From Liolophura sinensis (Eukaryota; Mollusca; Polyplacophora; Chitonida; Chitonidae), in NCBI RefSeq assembly GCF_032854445.1, contig NC_088307.1, positions 4,032,001 to 4,096,000 on the forward strand: DNA of 64,000 nt. The letters run 5' to 3'. Of this stretch, positions 53,076-64,000 are shown one piece after another (position 1 is the first letter of the stretch; each line of letters begins with the position of its first letter). The notes below the pieces were generated by a model that did no database searches, was not told where the DNA came from, and saw only the letters and a list, made by a program, of their open reading frames with translations. Made by a program: the position numbers and the translations under genes.

Positions 53076-55580
53076 GCACAGTTGAACTGTATACTCTTCA
53101 AGTTGCACCTTACAAGCCATAAGTGTTTTGTAAGACATGCTACAGTGAAAAGATTCTGACCATTTTACATGCACTGTGAAGTCATTTTGCATGACTTGAC
53201 AGCATGAGCTGTCTCCCCTGAGTGAGAAAGGCGAATGAGAACAGCTTTTAATAGGCCAAAAAAAAAAAAAAAAAACATAAAAAGGGAGGATAAAAGATGA
53301 ATCCCATGACTGAGTTCTATCCTTTTCTACCAGATCCTGACATTATATGTTGATAATGGGTTTGTCTGTGCCAGTGGCCAGGGTACATGGCCTTTAGAGT
53401 GCTGTTCTATATAATAACCTGTGAATGTTGGTTCTGACATTACAAACATTTGTATAGTAGTTTTGGGAGACTTTACTCTATTTATCTGGTTCTGAGTGTA
53501 AGTTTGATAGCTGAAGAGCTATGTGGAAAGTTCCAGGACCGTTTGTTGGTTCTGCCTCTCCCGATGTCAGCACTGGTGACAGTTAGGCATGGTTAGTGAG
53601 TGTTGGCATGAGGTAGGGATTGGAGAGTAGAAGTGAGACAAGGATGCGATAAACCTGGTATGGTGGAGATTTGTTAAGTGTGAATTGGGAGCACATGGTA
53701 TGGGCAGAGAAGGCACAGGTGGGGAGTAGGGGCCGGGGAGTATGGGCTGTAGAAGATGAAGTAGGACTATAAATGCTGGCATGGTGATATGTAGGATAAG
53801 GGGAGGTCTCGGGATGGAATAGTTGAGGGGTAGGAGCCTGACGGAGTGGGGTAGGACCATACATGAGGGTGGGGTATGGTAAGTCATGCATAGTGGAATT
53901 GTCCTGGGTAGGAAGTGGACGGGAAGACACACCAGGACATGGGAGGGAAGGGATGAGGAGTGCTGGCCAGGAACATTGTAATACTTTAGGGCTGTTGGGT
54001 GTATGAAGTTTAGTTTAATGTTACATTACTGGACAGTTTTCATGAGTGATATGCTATCAGTCTAATTTGTGTGGCACACAAACACACAGGAAAAGGTGTT
54101 CTGTACATGTATGTCTCTTCCACACGATTCATCACCTAGTCTCCCCAAGGCACTTATCAAGACTTTCAGGGGATAGACAGCAAGAATGTAAAGAAAAAAG
54201 AAAGTACTTTGTTTGGCCTAAAATTTTGTACCGGCATTCAACTAAATTACTTATATTACCCGTTCACCAAACATACCATTAAATACTGTTTTTTTTTTAA
54301 ACTGATACAAAATTAAATACATTTAAAAATTTGAATTCAAAGCTACTAATTTATTTGCAACACTGCTTTAACTAACAACTCAATGCATATAAGTCCATGA
54401 TTTTTTTGGACTTCAATATAGACCACTTGCATGTTCAGCCAGATAAATTGAAAACAGTTTTCAATCTTTTCCTTTCAAGTCATCAATTTTGAATGTGAGA
54501 GTTCCATGTAAAAGATTAAGAAAACAATTATTTATGCTACATGTAGGTAGTTCTGGTGTTATTCCTCAGTTAGACATTGGTTTCCCAGGGTTATCTCCCT
54601 TTGCACTTAGACTAGGGTTGGTCGAGGTCTAGATCATTCTGACAAATACCAGGTTTACCAGTTTCCAGAATGTGGAAGGTAAAGCTTAAGATGGCTAACC
54701 CATTCCAGAGCTAGTGGATTCCCACCAAATGTGGCCTCCCTGGGCGAACCAGATCCAGCGTGTCTTTGAAACTTCTTGACGCATATGTGTTCCAATTCGG
54801 TCATTTCTCAAAAATCATTTTTGTTAAAATAAGATTGAATAATTATTTAGTATGGTAGTTTTTTTTTTATTACCTTTGTGAATTCTATTTACTGCAAACT
54901 ACTGAGCATGTTCTCGGTTTTTGGGCTTGTATTTGAAGAAAAAAAAAGGCATGTGCATGTAACATATGTATTTAAAGCTCACTTTATAGGGAAAAACTGA
55001 ATGAACAATCATGGGACTGGCTTTTATACAGTTCCTGTCCATAATAGAGGTGGCGCCATCTAGAGGTCAAGGGGGAAACACTCTGTTTGTAGCCTTTGGG
55101 ACACCCTGTTTCAGCTCCATTGTGTACTGGAGACATGTATATATCATGAACCTGTATATTTCTTCTGCTGTACCAAACTGTGTGTATTCCTGGTGTAAAT
55201 ATGGGAAGAGCGGAGATTGTGTGATGGATGTAGCTGTTTGCAGTGACAAATACCACTCCTTATCAAATTATTAACAGCCTTGTGTTTTGTTTTCATTACT
55301 CAGTCATGGAAAGCTGAAGTCAAATCTTTTTACAATGACAGTCATCACTTTATTCCTCATACAGCGATTCTTGGTTTCCATTGGTCAGTGCGCAGTCTTA
55401 TTCCGCAATATCTGATGTAAAACAATAACCAGCTCAAGCAAGGCAACATCACACTAACAAAGTAATGTGTGATCTTTTGTTCATGAAACAATAGCCAATG
55501 ATCTTGTGTGTTTTCAACTGCGACAATATCCCTTTGCTCTCTGGTTATCTGCTTGTGTGTGAAGTGATGTGGACAATGGC
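53076..55580. other. Downstream flank, nothing recognised
   Basis: Contains an A run at about 53258-53277 and a G/A-rich stretch at about 53600-53960 that opens minus-strand Pro/Ser/His-rich ORFs. I recognise no gene. Confidence 0.4.
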
Positions 55581-55581
55581 T

Positions 55582-56510
55582 TGGGATTAAGCACACAAAA
55601 CCCAAGGGAACAAACAAACAGCAGTGTTAATCTGCTCTATACACCGAAATATTCCACTTCTGACACCAAACCCAGGGGATTAAGCACACAAAACCCAAGG
55701 GAACAAACAAACAGCAGTGTTAATCTGCTCTATACACCGAAATATTCCACTTCTGACACCAAACCCAGGGGATTAAGCACACAAAACCCAAGGGAACAAA
55801 CAAACAGCAGTGTTAATCTGCTCTATACACCAAAATATTCCACTTCTGACACCAAACCCAGGGGATTAAGCACACAAAACCCAAGGGAACAAACAAACAG
55901 CAGTGTTAATCTGCTCTATACACCGAAATATTCCACTTATGACACCAAACCTAGGGGATTAAGCACACAAAACCCAAGGGAACAAACAAACAGCAGTGTT
56001 AATCTGCTCTATACACCGAAATATTTCACTTATGACACCAAACCCAGGGGATTAAGCACACAAAACCCAAGGGAACAAACAAACAGCAGTGTTAATCTGC
56101 TCTATACACCGAAATATTCCACTTCTGACACCAAACCCAGGGGATTAAGCACACAAAACCCAAGGGAACAAACAAACAGCAGTGTTAATCTGCTCTATAC
56201 ACCGAAATATTTCACTTATGACACCAAACCCAGGGGATTAAACACACAAAACCCAAGGGAACAAACAAACAGCAGTGTTAATCTGCTCTATACACCGAAA
56301 TATTCGACTTAGGACCCCAAACCAATGGATTAAGCACACAAAACCCAAGTGAACAAACAAACAGGCATGTTAATCTGCTCCATACACCGAAATATTCGAC
56401 TTAGGACACCAAACCCAGGGGATTAAGCACACAAAACCCAAGGGAACAAACAAACAGCAGTGTTAATCTGCTCTATAAACACCCGAACATTTCGCTTCTG
56501 ACACTAAACC
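55582..56510. repeat. 93-bp satellite, about ten units
   Basis: The unit runs from ggggattaagcacacaaaac through aacaaacaaacagcagtgtt and ctctatacaccgaaatattc to gacaccaaaccca. The unit length is 31 codons, so eight units stay open as a 247-codon ORF (GLSTQNPREQTNSSVNLLYT and so on). Units differ by few substitutions and the last ones contain stops. No start context, no domain; taken as non-coding. Confidence 0.9.
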
Positions 56511-56904
56511 CAACTGAACAAACACACAGCTGCTCCTTACACTGGACTATTTAACTTTTGACACATAATGCAAGGAAACATCTGACACAAAGCTATGTTA
56601 AACACACATATTTGTTAATCTTAATAAGCATAGGGGAACAACTACTCTGCCTAAAAAGAAACGCATTGGTAACGCGTGTCGGCTACGTCAGACTCTGATA
56701 TGAACCTCCACTTTATCGCAGGGGTCATGGCTCAGTGAGCTTTTCTTGGTGATTTCGTGATTACTGAATGACATTTCAGATTTCTGGTTGTGAAACTTTA
56801 TTGAAAATCTGTTCAGTTATCCTCACATTGAAGTGAATCAGATTTATCCTGCATTTACCTTTGTGTTTCCTTTTTTCTTTTGTTACCCCTTACAGGTATG
56901 TACA
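56511..56904. other. Intergenic, nothing recognised
   Basis: Degraded satellite traces at the start, then unique sequence. Confidence 0.4.
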
Positions 56905-57120
56905 AATCTGCTACACCCTGTAGCTTCTGTGGGACCGTTACTTAGCGGCCAGTCTGCAACACGGTGACTCGTTTGCCTCTCACCATGCAGTGCGATCTCT
57001 AGCAACGTGTGAATGATTGTGGGTTTACCAGTCTGGTTACCTCCCACCATAATGATAGCCGCCGTCATATAAGTGAAATATTCTTGAGTACGGCGTAAAA
57101 CACCAATCAAATAAATGAAT
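56905..57120 (+). mobile_element. SINE with (AATAAA)n tail
   Basis: Shows ggttacctcccaccataatg, gccgccgtcatataagtg, aaatattcttgagtacggcg, aacaccaatcaaataaat. Confidence 0.85.
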
Positions 57121-58764
57121 AACTTTTGTGAGTGGCAGTTTAGAAGTGGGTTAAACAGGTGACCAAATACATGTACCGGTTCACAACAAACTGTTTATGG
57201 ATAACAGCTTCTTCATTTATTGATGACGGCATCCAGATTTGATATGGAATCGCCACATTCAAACAAACAACTTCTTATCCATAAGCCTGATATATCCAGC
57301 AGACCAATCACATTCTGAAACCACTCAATGAGACAAAAAATAACTTCCTTCCGTTAATTCCAAAAAGCAAACCAAAACAGGTTGCTATCAGCATGTAAGT
57401 GATAGTTCATGTACTTGTATTTTCTGAGCAACCTGTAAGTGGTTCACCCTTCTTATTGCCTTCGTGCCATGTTGGGTGATTTGAGATTCGTCGACATCAA
57501 GGTCCAGATAGGCGTTGCTGTACTTGTACCGTTAGGCCTATATTAATTTGTGTACCTGGTAAAATCATGTTTTTAATGTATTTTCAATGGCTTTGCGAAT
57601 GTCCACACAGGCTTGAATTGTAGCGAGAAATCGTATTGCTGCATTGAAATTAAGATGCACATTTTGGTTAAATATCGACAAAAAGTTGTACGTTTTAAAG
57701 GCAGATAAAGGTCACGAAGTAATACGTTTGCTGCTAAAACTTACATTTCTCTAACAGGGTATGATCATCTTACATTCCAACACTCAAGAAATCAATCTTA
57801 ATTTTAGCAAGAAAGTCTGTTGTCTGAGTGATGCTAGAATGTATTCTGTTATTATATCACCATATTCTGTCATATTCAATATAACATCCTGTTAGACTGA
57901 TAGAATCTATAAGTTGAATTAATAAAATAGGCCTTTATGTGTTACATTTAACAGAATAATCTGCTGCACGAGCAGCATACATTTTAGCATCACTCAGGTA
58001 ACTGACTTTCTATTAAAGTTAATAGATGAATTTTTTGAGTGAAGTAAACCTCAAAAGCACCTTAAAGTTTGTAAGATCAACAGAACTCTTCGAATTAGGG
58101 AAAGTGTGCAATTTTGGCATGAGCGAAGTTTTACGTCATTTTGCATACGTGTGTCCCGGTAAAGATTACATCCATGACTAAGATTTTTTTGGGAAGATGA
58201 CTATAGAATAGCCCAGTCAACCCGTCTATAGATTGCCGACAATGTTCACCCGAATCCCCCTACATAGCAGCCAGGCCAGATTCTACGAAGCCATTTCTGA
58301 CTTCAATCAAAATTTGAAATACGATCTCAAAGCTTATTTTGGGGTTTTAGAAATTAAAAATGTTGTACCATTAATGCTATGTTACGACAAATGTGTCAAA
58401 ATTTCAACATTCAGTACCAAAAACCAAGCATCGAAGAGAGTTTTTAAATTTTGACTTAAGTCAGAAAGGGCTTTGTGGAATCGGCTGGTTTCATGCACGT
58501 TCCTTTCCCTTCACTACGTACATGTAGTTGGGCAGAATGAAGGAATATAACCTAGACTAAATCCAGTGCTATGCAGGAACCAAATGGCAGGTCACAGTAT
58601 TGCCAGGCCAAAATATCAAGATCGTCATAGCCGAAATGTGTTAGAAATGGCTAGAAAGATGACTAGCCTACCACAATAGATGATTTGGTTTTAGGATCCA
58701 TCTCCAGTTGGCTGGTGCTTTATGCTTCTGGTGGTTATACGCTAAAAATGCGTTATTTTAACAG
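57121..58764. other. Intergenic, nothing recognised
   Basis: A 73-codon ORF at 58233-58454 has ordinary composition but no domain I recognise and no splice context. I do not call it a gene. Confidence 0.4.
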
Positions 58765-58970
58765 AAAGTAGGGGACTCTATGGCCAAGGTGCTTAGCGTG
58801 CCAGACTGGCTTCCTCTCCGATCATACGGGGGAAGATCTGTCGGCAGCAACCTGCGGATGGTCGTGGGCTCAGTGCGGTTTCCTCCCATCATAATGCTGA
58901 CCACCATCGTATTAGTGAAATATTCTTGAGCACGACATAAAACGCCAATCAAATAAATAAATAAATAAAT
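58765..58970 (+). mobile_element. SINE with (AATAAA)n tail
   Basis: The start resembles a tRNA head (actctatggccaaggtgcttagcg). It is followed by 'ctgtcggcagcaacctgcgg', 'tttcctcccatcataatgctg', 'agtgaaatattcttgagc' and a taaataaataaataaataa tail. Confidence 0.85.
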
Positions 58971-59505
58971 AACAAGTTGTTGGCCATGAGTGATCCTAGA
59001 AGGTACTCTTATTAAAACACAAAACAGTGTCACATTCAACACAATATCCTGATAGTCTAATACAAGCTTTAAGAGAATATTTGTGCTATATTTGACACAG
59101 TAGTCAGCTTCTAGCTTCACTCAAAGAAGAGACTTTCTGTTAAATTTTCCAGATTTTTGTTGTTGTTGATAGTATCAATAAGGTATTAGGGGATTAGTGA
59201 GGGACGTCTCTGTATGGTGACTGTCTAATGTTTCCTCAATTCCAAAAAACCTGTCTGTAAGTAAAATGTTCTATAGTACAGCGTAAAACAACAGGAAAAC
59301 TTGGCTAGGCTCTGCATAAAAGGCCACAGCTCCACCACATCATTCTAAACAGGCCTTTATCGTTAACAACCTTCCTAATGTAAATTAAAAGCCAAAACGT
59401 TTTCGTAATTTTAAAAAAAAGTTATAGATTTAATTGACGAGAATAGTCAAATTACATTACAAGGGTCCTGTTTATACACAGCATGCATGATGATTGATAA
59501 ATTCT
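58971..59505. other. Intergenic, nothing recognised
   Basis: No gene or repeat of note. Confidence 0.4.
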
Positions 59506-59509
59506 ATGA

Positions 59510-59745
59510 TTTTCCAGGATCCTTTCAGATAGAATTCCATGACTGTTCATGATCCTTTCAGATAGAATTCCATGACTGCCCAGGATCCTTTCAGATAGAA
59601 TTCCATGAATTTCCAGGAGCCTCTCAGATATAATTCCATGACTTTTCAGGAGCCTTTCAGGTAGAATTCCATGACTTTCCAGGAGCTTTCAGATAGAATT
59701 CCATGATTTTCCAGGAGGGTTTCAGACAGAACTGCATGATTTTTC
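59510..59745. repeat. 33-bp minisatellite
   Basis: About seven units of ttccaggatcctttcagata then gaattccatgact, with small indels. Confidence 0.85.
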
Positions 59746-60227
59746 AGGATTTTCATTAGCAGTACCAGTTCACTGACTTTGAGCACTGAGTCGTGCTTTC
59801 TTGTTTTTGGTGAACTTTTGACCATTTACCCATTTGCTAATAATTTGCAATGATATGATGCGTAAACGACCCATCATTAATAAATTAAATGTTGCTCCGC
59901 TAAAATGTCAAGAAACTTCCTCAGTGTATAAACAGTTGGGACATTTTCGTCCCGGGCCCTGATCTTTTTAAGGTATAGATTCGAGTCTCGCATCACTAGG
60001 TAGCGGTTTTTGTTGAAAACACCGATGTTTTCAACAAATTGATTGTTGATTGATTGATTGTCGTTTAACCAAAACTCACGAATTTTCCACTTCCATGAGT
60101 TACTTTTATCGTTGGAGGAAACTAAAGTACCTCGAGTAAATCATCGATCTTTAGCAAGTTATTGGCCAACTTACACAACCCATCGGTGGAATACAAGTGA
60201 TGTTCAATGGATGTCTAACAACATATT
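59746..60227. other. Intergenic, nothing recognised
   Basis: Includes a short gattgattgattg run near 60045. No gene seen. Confidence 0.4.
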
Positions 60228-60960
60228 TTAAATTGTACTTATGTGCAAATTACGTGGTTAGGAGTCGTGTACCTTAGGCCTACTCATTGATTGTACTTAT
60301 GTACAAATTACATGGTTAGGAGTCGTGTACCTTAGGCCTACTCATTAATTGTACTTATGTGGAAATTACGTGGTTAGGAGTCGTGTACTTTAGGCCTACT
60401 CATTAATTGTGCTTATGTGCAACTTACGTGGTTAGGAGTCGTGTACCTTAGGCCTACTCATTAATTGTACTTATGTGGAAATTACGTGGTTAGGAGTCGT
60501 GTACTTTAGGCCTGCTCATTGGTTGTGCTTACGTGCCAATTACGTGGTTAGGAGTTGCGTACCTTAGGCCCACTCATTAATTGTACTTATGTACAAATTA
60601 CGTGATTAGGAGTCGTGTACCTTAAGCCTACTCATTGATTGTACTTATGTGGAAATTACGTGGTTAGGAGTCGTGTACCGTAGGCCTACTCATTGGTTGT
60701 GCTTACGTGCCAATTACGTGGTTAGGAGTTGCGTACCTTAGGCCCACTCATTAATTGTACTTATGTACAAATTACGTGATTAGGACTCGTGTAGTTTAGG
60801 CCTACTCATCAATTGTACTTATGTACAAATTACATGGTTAGGAGTCGTGTACCTTAGGCCTACTCATTAATTGTACTTATGTACAAATTACGTGATTAGG
60901 AGTCGTGTACCTTAGGCCTACTCATCAATTGTACTTATGTGCCAATTACGTGGTTACCTC
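60228..60960. repeat. 58-bp minisatellite, about 12.5 units
   Basis: The unit is attaattgtacttatgtaca, aattacgtggttaggagtcg, tgtaccttaggcctactc. Variant pairs recur (for example gtgccaattacgtggttagg with gagttgcgt), which shows block duplication. Confidence 0.95.
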
Positions 60961-62830
60961 GACTGAGGTACTGGTAATGTAATTAACTCAAACTATGAGT
61001 CTTATGTAGTGCAACAATAATCATTTATTTCGTACATACATTTAACAACAAGAACAACAACAACAAACATGATAACAATGAGCATCTATCAAAGTCATAA
61101 TTCAAAGAAAGAGAGGATAACTGAAAAGCATGAACTGTAAGAAAAAAAATAAATGTAAAAAACAAAACAAAAAATTATAATACTAAAAAAAAAACGTAAT
61201 AAATAAGAGATGTTCCCAAAATGGTGACGTGTTGACTGATAGTTTGGTGTGTTAAACCAAAAGTAATCAAAACAAAACTTAGGTTAGATCATGAGGAAGT
61301 CAATGGATATCTGAAAAATGAAATAATTTAGTATGTTGAAAATTTAGTTAATGTATATCAAGAAAATAAAATGTAGACTTCACTGTATATATAAGTGTGT
61401 ATGTCTACTTGAAGACAGGAGGTGGTTTATAGAGTAGGACTAATGAGTTTGTACAACAAAGTTGGATGAGAGAAATAAAGCAGACAATAAATAATACTAG
61501 AGAAAGTTAGCACGAAATCAAGAACAGTGCAAAACAATCACAAAAACTACCGGTTATATTCACCCATAATTTTGCAAGAAGGTTTACAGAATACTTTCCT
61601 GAAATTGAACATTTCTTTCAACCAAATGATGAAAATCTGCTTTGAGAAATCTGCCCTTTGTCACTCGGGTTTGTTAATTGCAAGAGAAAATTATTTACAC
61701 TTAGCAGGCAATTAAAAGACTCTATTCATACTGATTTCTCTTTTCTTAAGTTAACAGGTATTAACTATTTACATAATGACCTTAATTCTGTAATTTAAAC
61801 AAAAGGAATTCACCAAAAAAGATAGAACATAAACAAAAAGACCAAAGATAAATCTTCAGTCAGTACCGTGTAAACTGGGAAAAAAAATACAATTAATCCA
61901 AAACATTTACTTGTACAATAAATTCCATCAATTGCGAAAAAAAAAATTAAACAACAGAAAGAAAAAAAAAGTCACTTATGTTTGGAAATATACCTTCCAA
62001 AATCTACTGGGCTAAATTCATCCATTCTTTTTTTTTAAACTGCTTTCGGCACAAAAAAATTATCAGGTAAAAATCAGGAAAATAGGGTCTTCAAATGCAC
62101 ATTAACATTTACAATAGTAGCATTTTACAAACATCAGCACGGTTGGATAACAATCTTTTTTAAAAATAGACATTTTGTAAACGGAGAAACAACATGTGCC
62201 GATAAAAATAATTACATCTATGTACGAATATACAGAATGTTTCCTGGAAAGTGTGTGTGCTCAGTAACTGAGCACGTCATAATACTCTGATGTCTTAATG
62301 CATTTATGATCACGCATAAAGAATCTTTGATGTCGCACTACGTTCTCCACAGTTTCACCTGAGAGAAAAATGGTTAATTTTATAGTACCTTACATAACGT
62401 ATTAAATGCATTTCAACATCTGTTGTTAAAACAAACTATATTCATGTAAAGAACATCCCTTAAATAATTAACAAAAAATCTGTACGAATAACTTCATAGA
62501 ACTACCTATAGCACTGACCCAGAAATTTTGACTGATTTATATATTTTTGATTAGTGCTTTCCTCTCTTATACGATAGAGGTCAGGTTGGGAAGTTTGTAC
62601 TGACAACCTAAATGATAACGTCACAGAATTTTAAAAGTTATTGTGTATCACACAAGCCATTTTTTTTTCTTTCCTTTACGCTCTTTAAATCGGGATGAGC
62701 CTTAAACACTAACTTTCTTAAATTTTATGATAATAGAACAAAAATCGAAAGTGGACACTTCTTTCCAGATGAAGTAAGTAGAAGGAAGCAGACAGAGCCA
62801 GCTTTGGCCAAGTGCTTCATATCTTACTAG
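60961..62830. other. AT-rich, nothing recognised
   Basis: Many A runs and short stop-rich frames. No gene, RNA or SINE identified. Confidence 0.4.
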
Positions 62831-62834
62831 ATAT

Positions 62835-64000
62835 CACAGTGGTCAGTGAGTATATTGATAGGACCCCTGTATGGGTGGGAGCGGTCAGTTAGTAAAGTGG
62901 ACCTCGGCATGGTTGGGTGTGGTCAGTTAGTAAGGTGGACCTAGGCATGGGTTGGTGTGGTCAGTTAGTAAAGTGGGCCTCGGCATGGGGTGGGTGTGGT
63001 CAGTTAGTAAAGTGGACCTCGGCATGGGGTGGGTGTATTTAGTAAATAGATTGATGGGAGCTCGGTATGGGTGGGTGTGGTCATTAGTAAAGTAGACCTC
63101 GGCATGGGTGGGTGTGGTCAGTTAGTAAGGTGGACCTCAGCATGGGTGAGTGTGGTCAGTTAGTAAAGTGGACCTTGGCATGGTGTGGGTGTGTTTAGTG
63201 AGTAGATTGATGGGAGCTTGGTATGGGTGGGTGTGGTCAGTGAGTAGATTGATGGGACCTCTGTGCGGGAGGGTAGGTTCAGTGAATATATTGATGGGAA
63301 CTGTGTGTGGGTGATGTCAGTGAGTAAACTGAACCTCAGCATGGGTGGGTGTGTTCAGTGGGCAGATTGATGGGACCTCTTTATGGGTGGGTGTAGTCAG
63401 TGTGTAGACTGATGGAATCCCTGTATGGGTGGGTATGATCTGTGAGTAGACTGATGGGATCCCTGCATGGGTGGGCATGATCTGAGAGTAGACTGATGGG
63501 ATCCCTGTATGGGTGGGCATGATCTGTGAGTTGACTGATGGGATCCCTGTATGGGTGGGCAAGATCTGTGAGTTGACTGATGGGATCCCTGTATTAGTGG
63601 GCATGATCTGTGAGTAGACTGACAGGGTCCCTGTATGGGTGGGCATGATCTGTGAGTTGACTGATGGGATCCCTGTATGTGTGGGCATGATCTATGTGTA
63701 GACTGATGGGATCCCTGTATGGGTGGGTATGATCTCTGAGTTGCCTGATGGGATCCCTGTATGGGTGGGCATGATCTGTGAGTAGATCGATGGGACCTCT
63801 GTACGGATGGATGTAATCAGTGATTAGATTGATCAGACCTCTGTATGAGTAGGTGTGACCTGCGAGAAGATTGATGACATCTCTGCCTGTGTGGGTGTGG
63901 TCTGTTAGAAAACTGTGTGGGTGAGTAGACTGATGGAAACTAAATGGGTGAGCATGCTCAGTGTGTAGAATGATAGGACTTCTGAGTGGGTTGATGGGCT
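62835..64000. repeat. About 42-bp minisatellite running off the window
   Basis: Two subtypes follow one another: gtggtcagttagtaaagtgg with acctcggcatgggtggg up to about 63350, and gagtagactgatgggatccc with tgtatgggtgggcatgatct from about 63360 onward. The array is cut by the window end. Minus-strand ORFs across it are a by-product of the 42-base period. Confidence 0.9.

Noticed and set aside
53567-53932. Pro/His/Ser-rich minus-strand ORFs of about 120 codons
   Set aside because: Two frames of the same G/A-rich stretch are open at once, typical of biased composition; no domain.
55569-56312. 247-codon repeat ORF as a protein gene
   Set aside because: Direct result of a 93-base satellite unit without stops in one frame; no domain, no splice or start context.
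58233-58454. 73-codon ORF with ordinary amino-acid composition
   Set aside because: No recognised domain, no flanking splice signals and chance length in AT-rich DNA; left uncalled.
63160-63688. Minus-strand Pro/Thr/Ser repeat ORFs
   Set aside because: Caused by the 42-base period of the terminal minisatellite; no other support.

Overview
This is a eukaryotic nuclear window from an animal. The main gene is split into 23 short exons with GT-AG introns. The window also carries tRNA-derived SINEs, a rolling-circle transposon and very many minisatellites. Two SINE families (one with a (AATAAA)n tail, one with a tRNA-like head followed by a conserved body) look like families I associate with molluscs and other lophotrochozoans. 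I therefore infer a marine lophotrochozoan, probably a mollusc; this is not proven.

Layout. 1-3.1 kb holds little beyond a diverged duplication and a minus-strand SINE. 3.1-12.8 kb is a near-complete Helitron of the Helentron type. Its protein runs: a C76-like cysteine protease, an OTU protease, a Lys/Tyr-rich 18-residue repeat, a Cys-rich region, the HUH Rep nuclease, a Pif1-family helicase and an APE-like endonuclease. It is broken only by a one-base shift in an A run. 12.6-16.2 kb is a coding-looking 42/36-bp minisatellite. 19.9-30.1 kb is a cluster of six related non-coding units of 1.3-2.2 kb, each ending in TAA microsatellite plus short hairpins. Ten copies of a perfect 13-bp-stem hairpin have accumulated in three of them.

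31.0-53.1 kb is a complete SMG7 gene (nonsense-mediated mRNA decay adaptor). I could join 23 exons by eye into 1172 codons including the stop, with all phases consistent. Its introns hold several tandem arrays. The most striking, in intron 7, is built from the end of exon 7 plus its own 5' splice site, giving about 30 junction copies directly behind the real donor. The first copy already brings an in-frame stop. Intron 3 shows a decayed version of the same event. Five SMG7 acceptors lie within about 70 bp of a sense-oriented SINE tail.

53.1-64 kb shows no recognisable gene. It holds a 93-bp satellite, two SINEs, a 33-bp array, a 58-bp array, AT-rich sequence, and a 42-bp array that runs off the window end.

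The only genes I can support are SMG7 and the transposon's gene. The main interest is how repeats have been made from, and placed around, the splice sites of an NMD gene, and the hairpin-cassette repeat family upstream of it.
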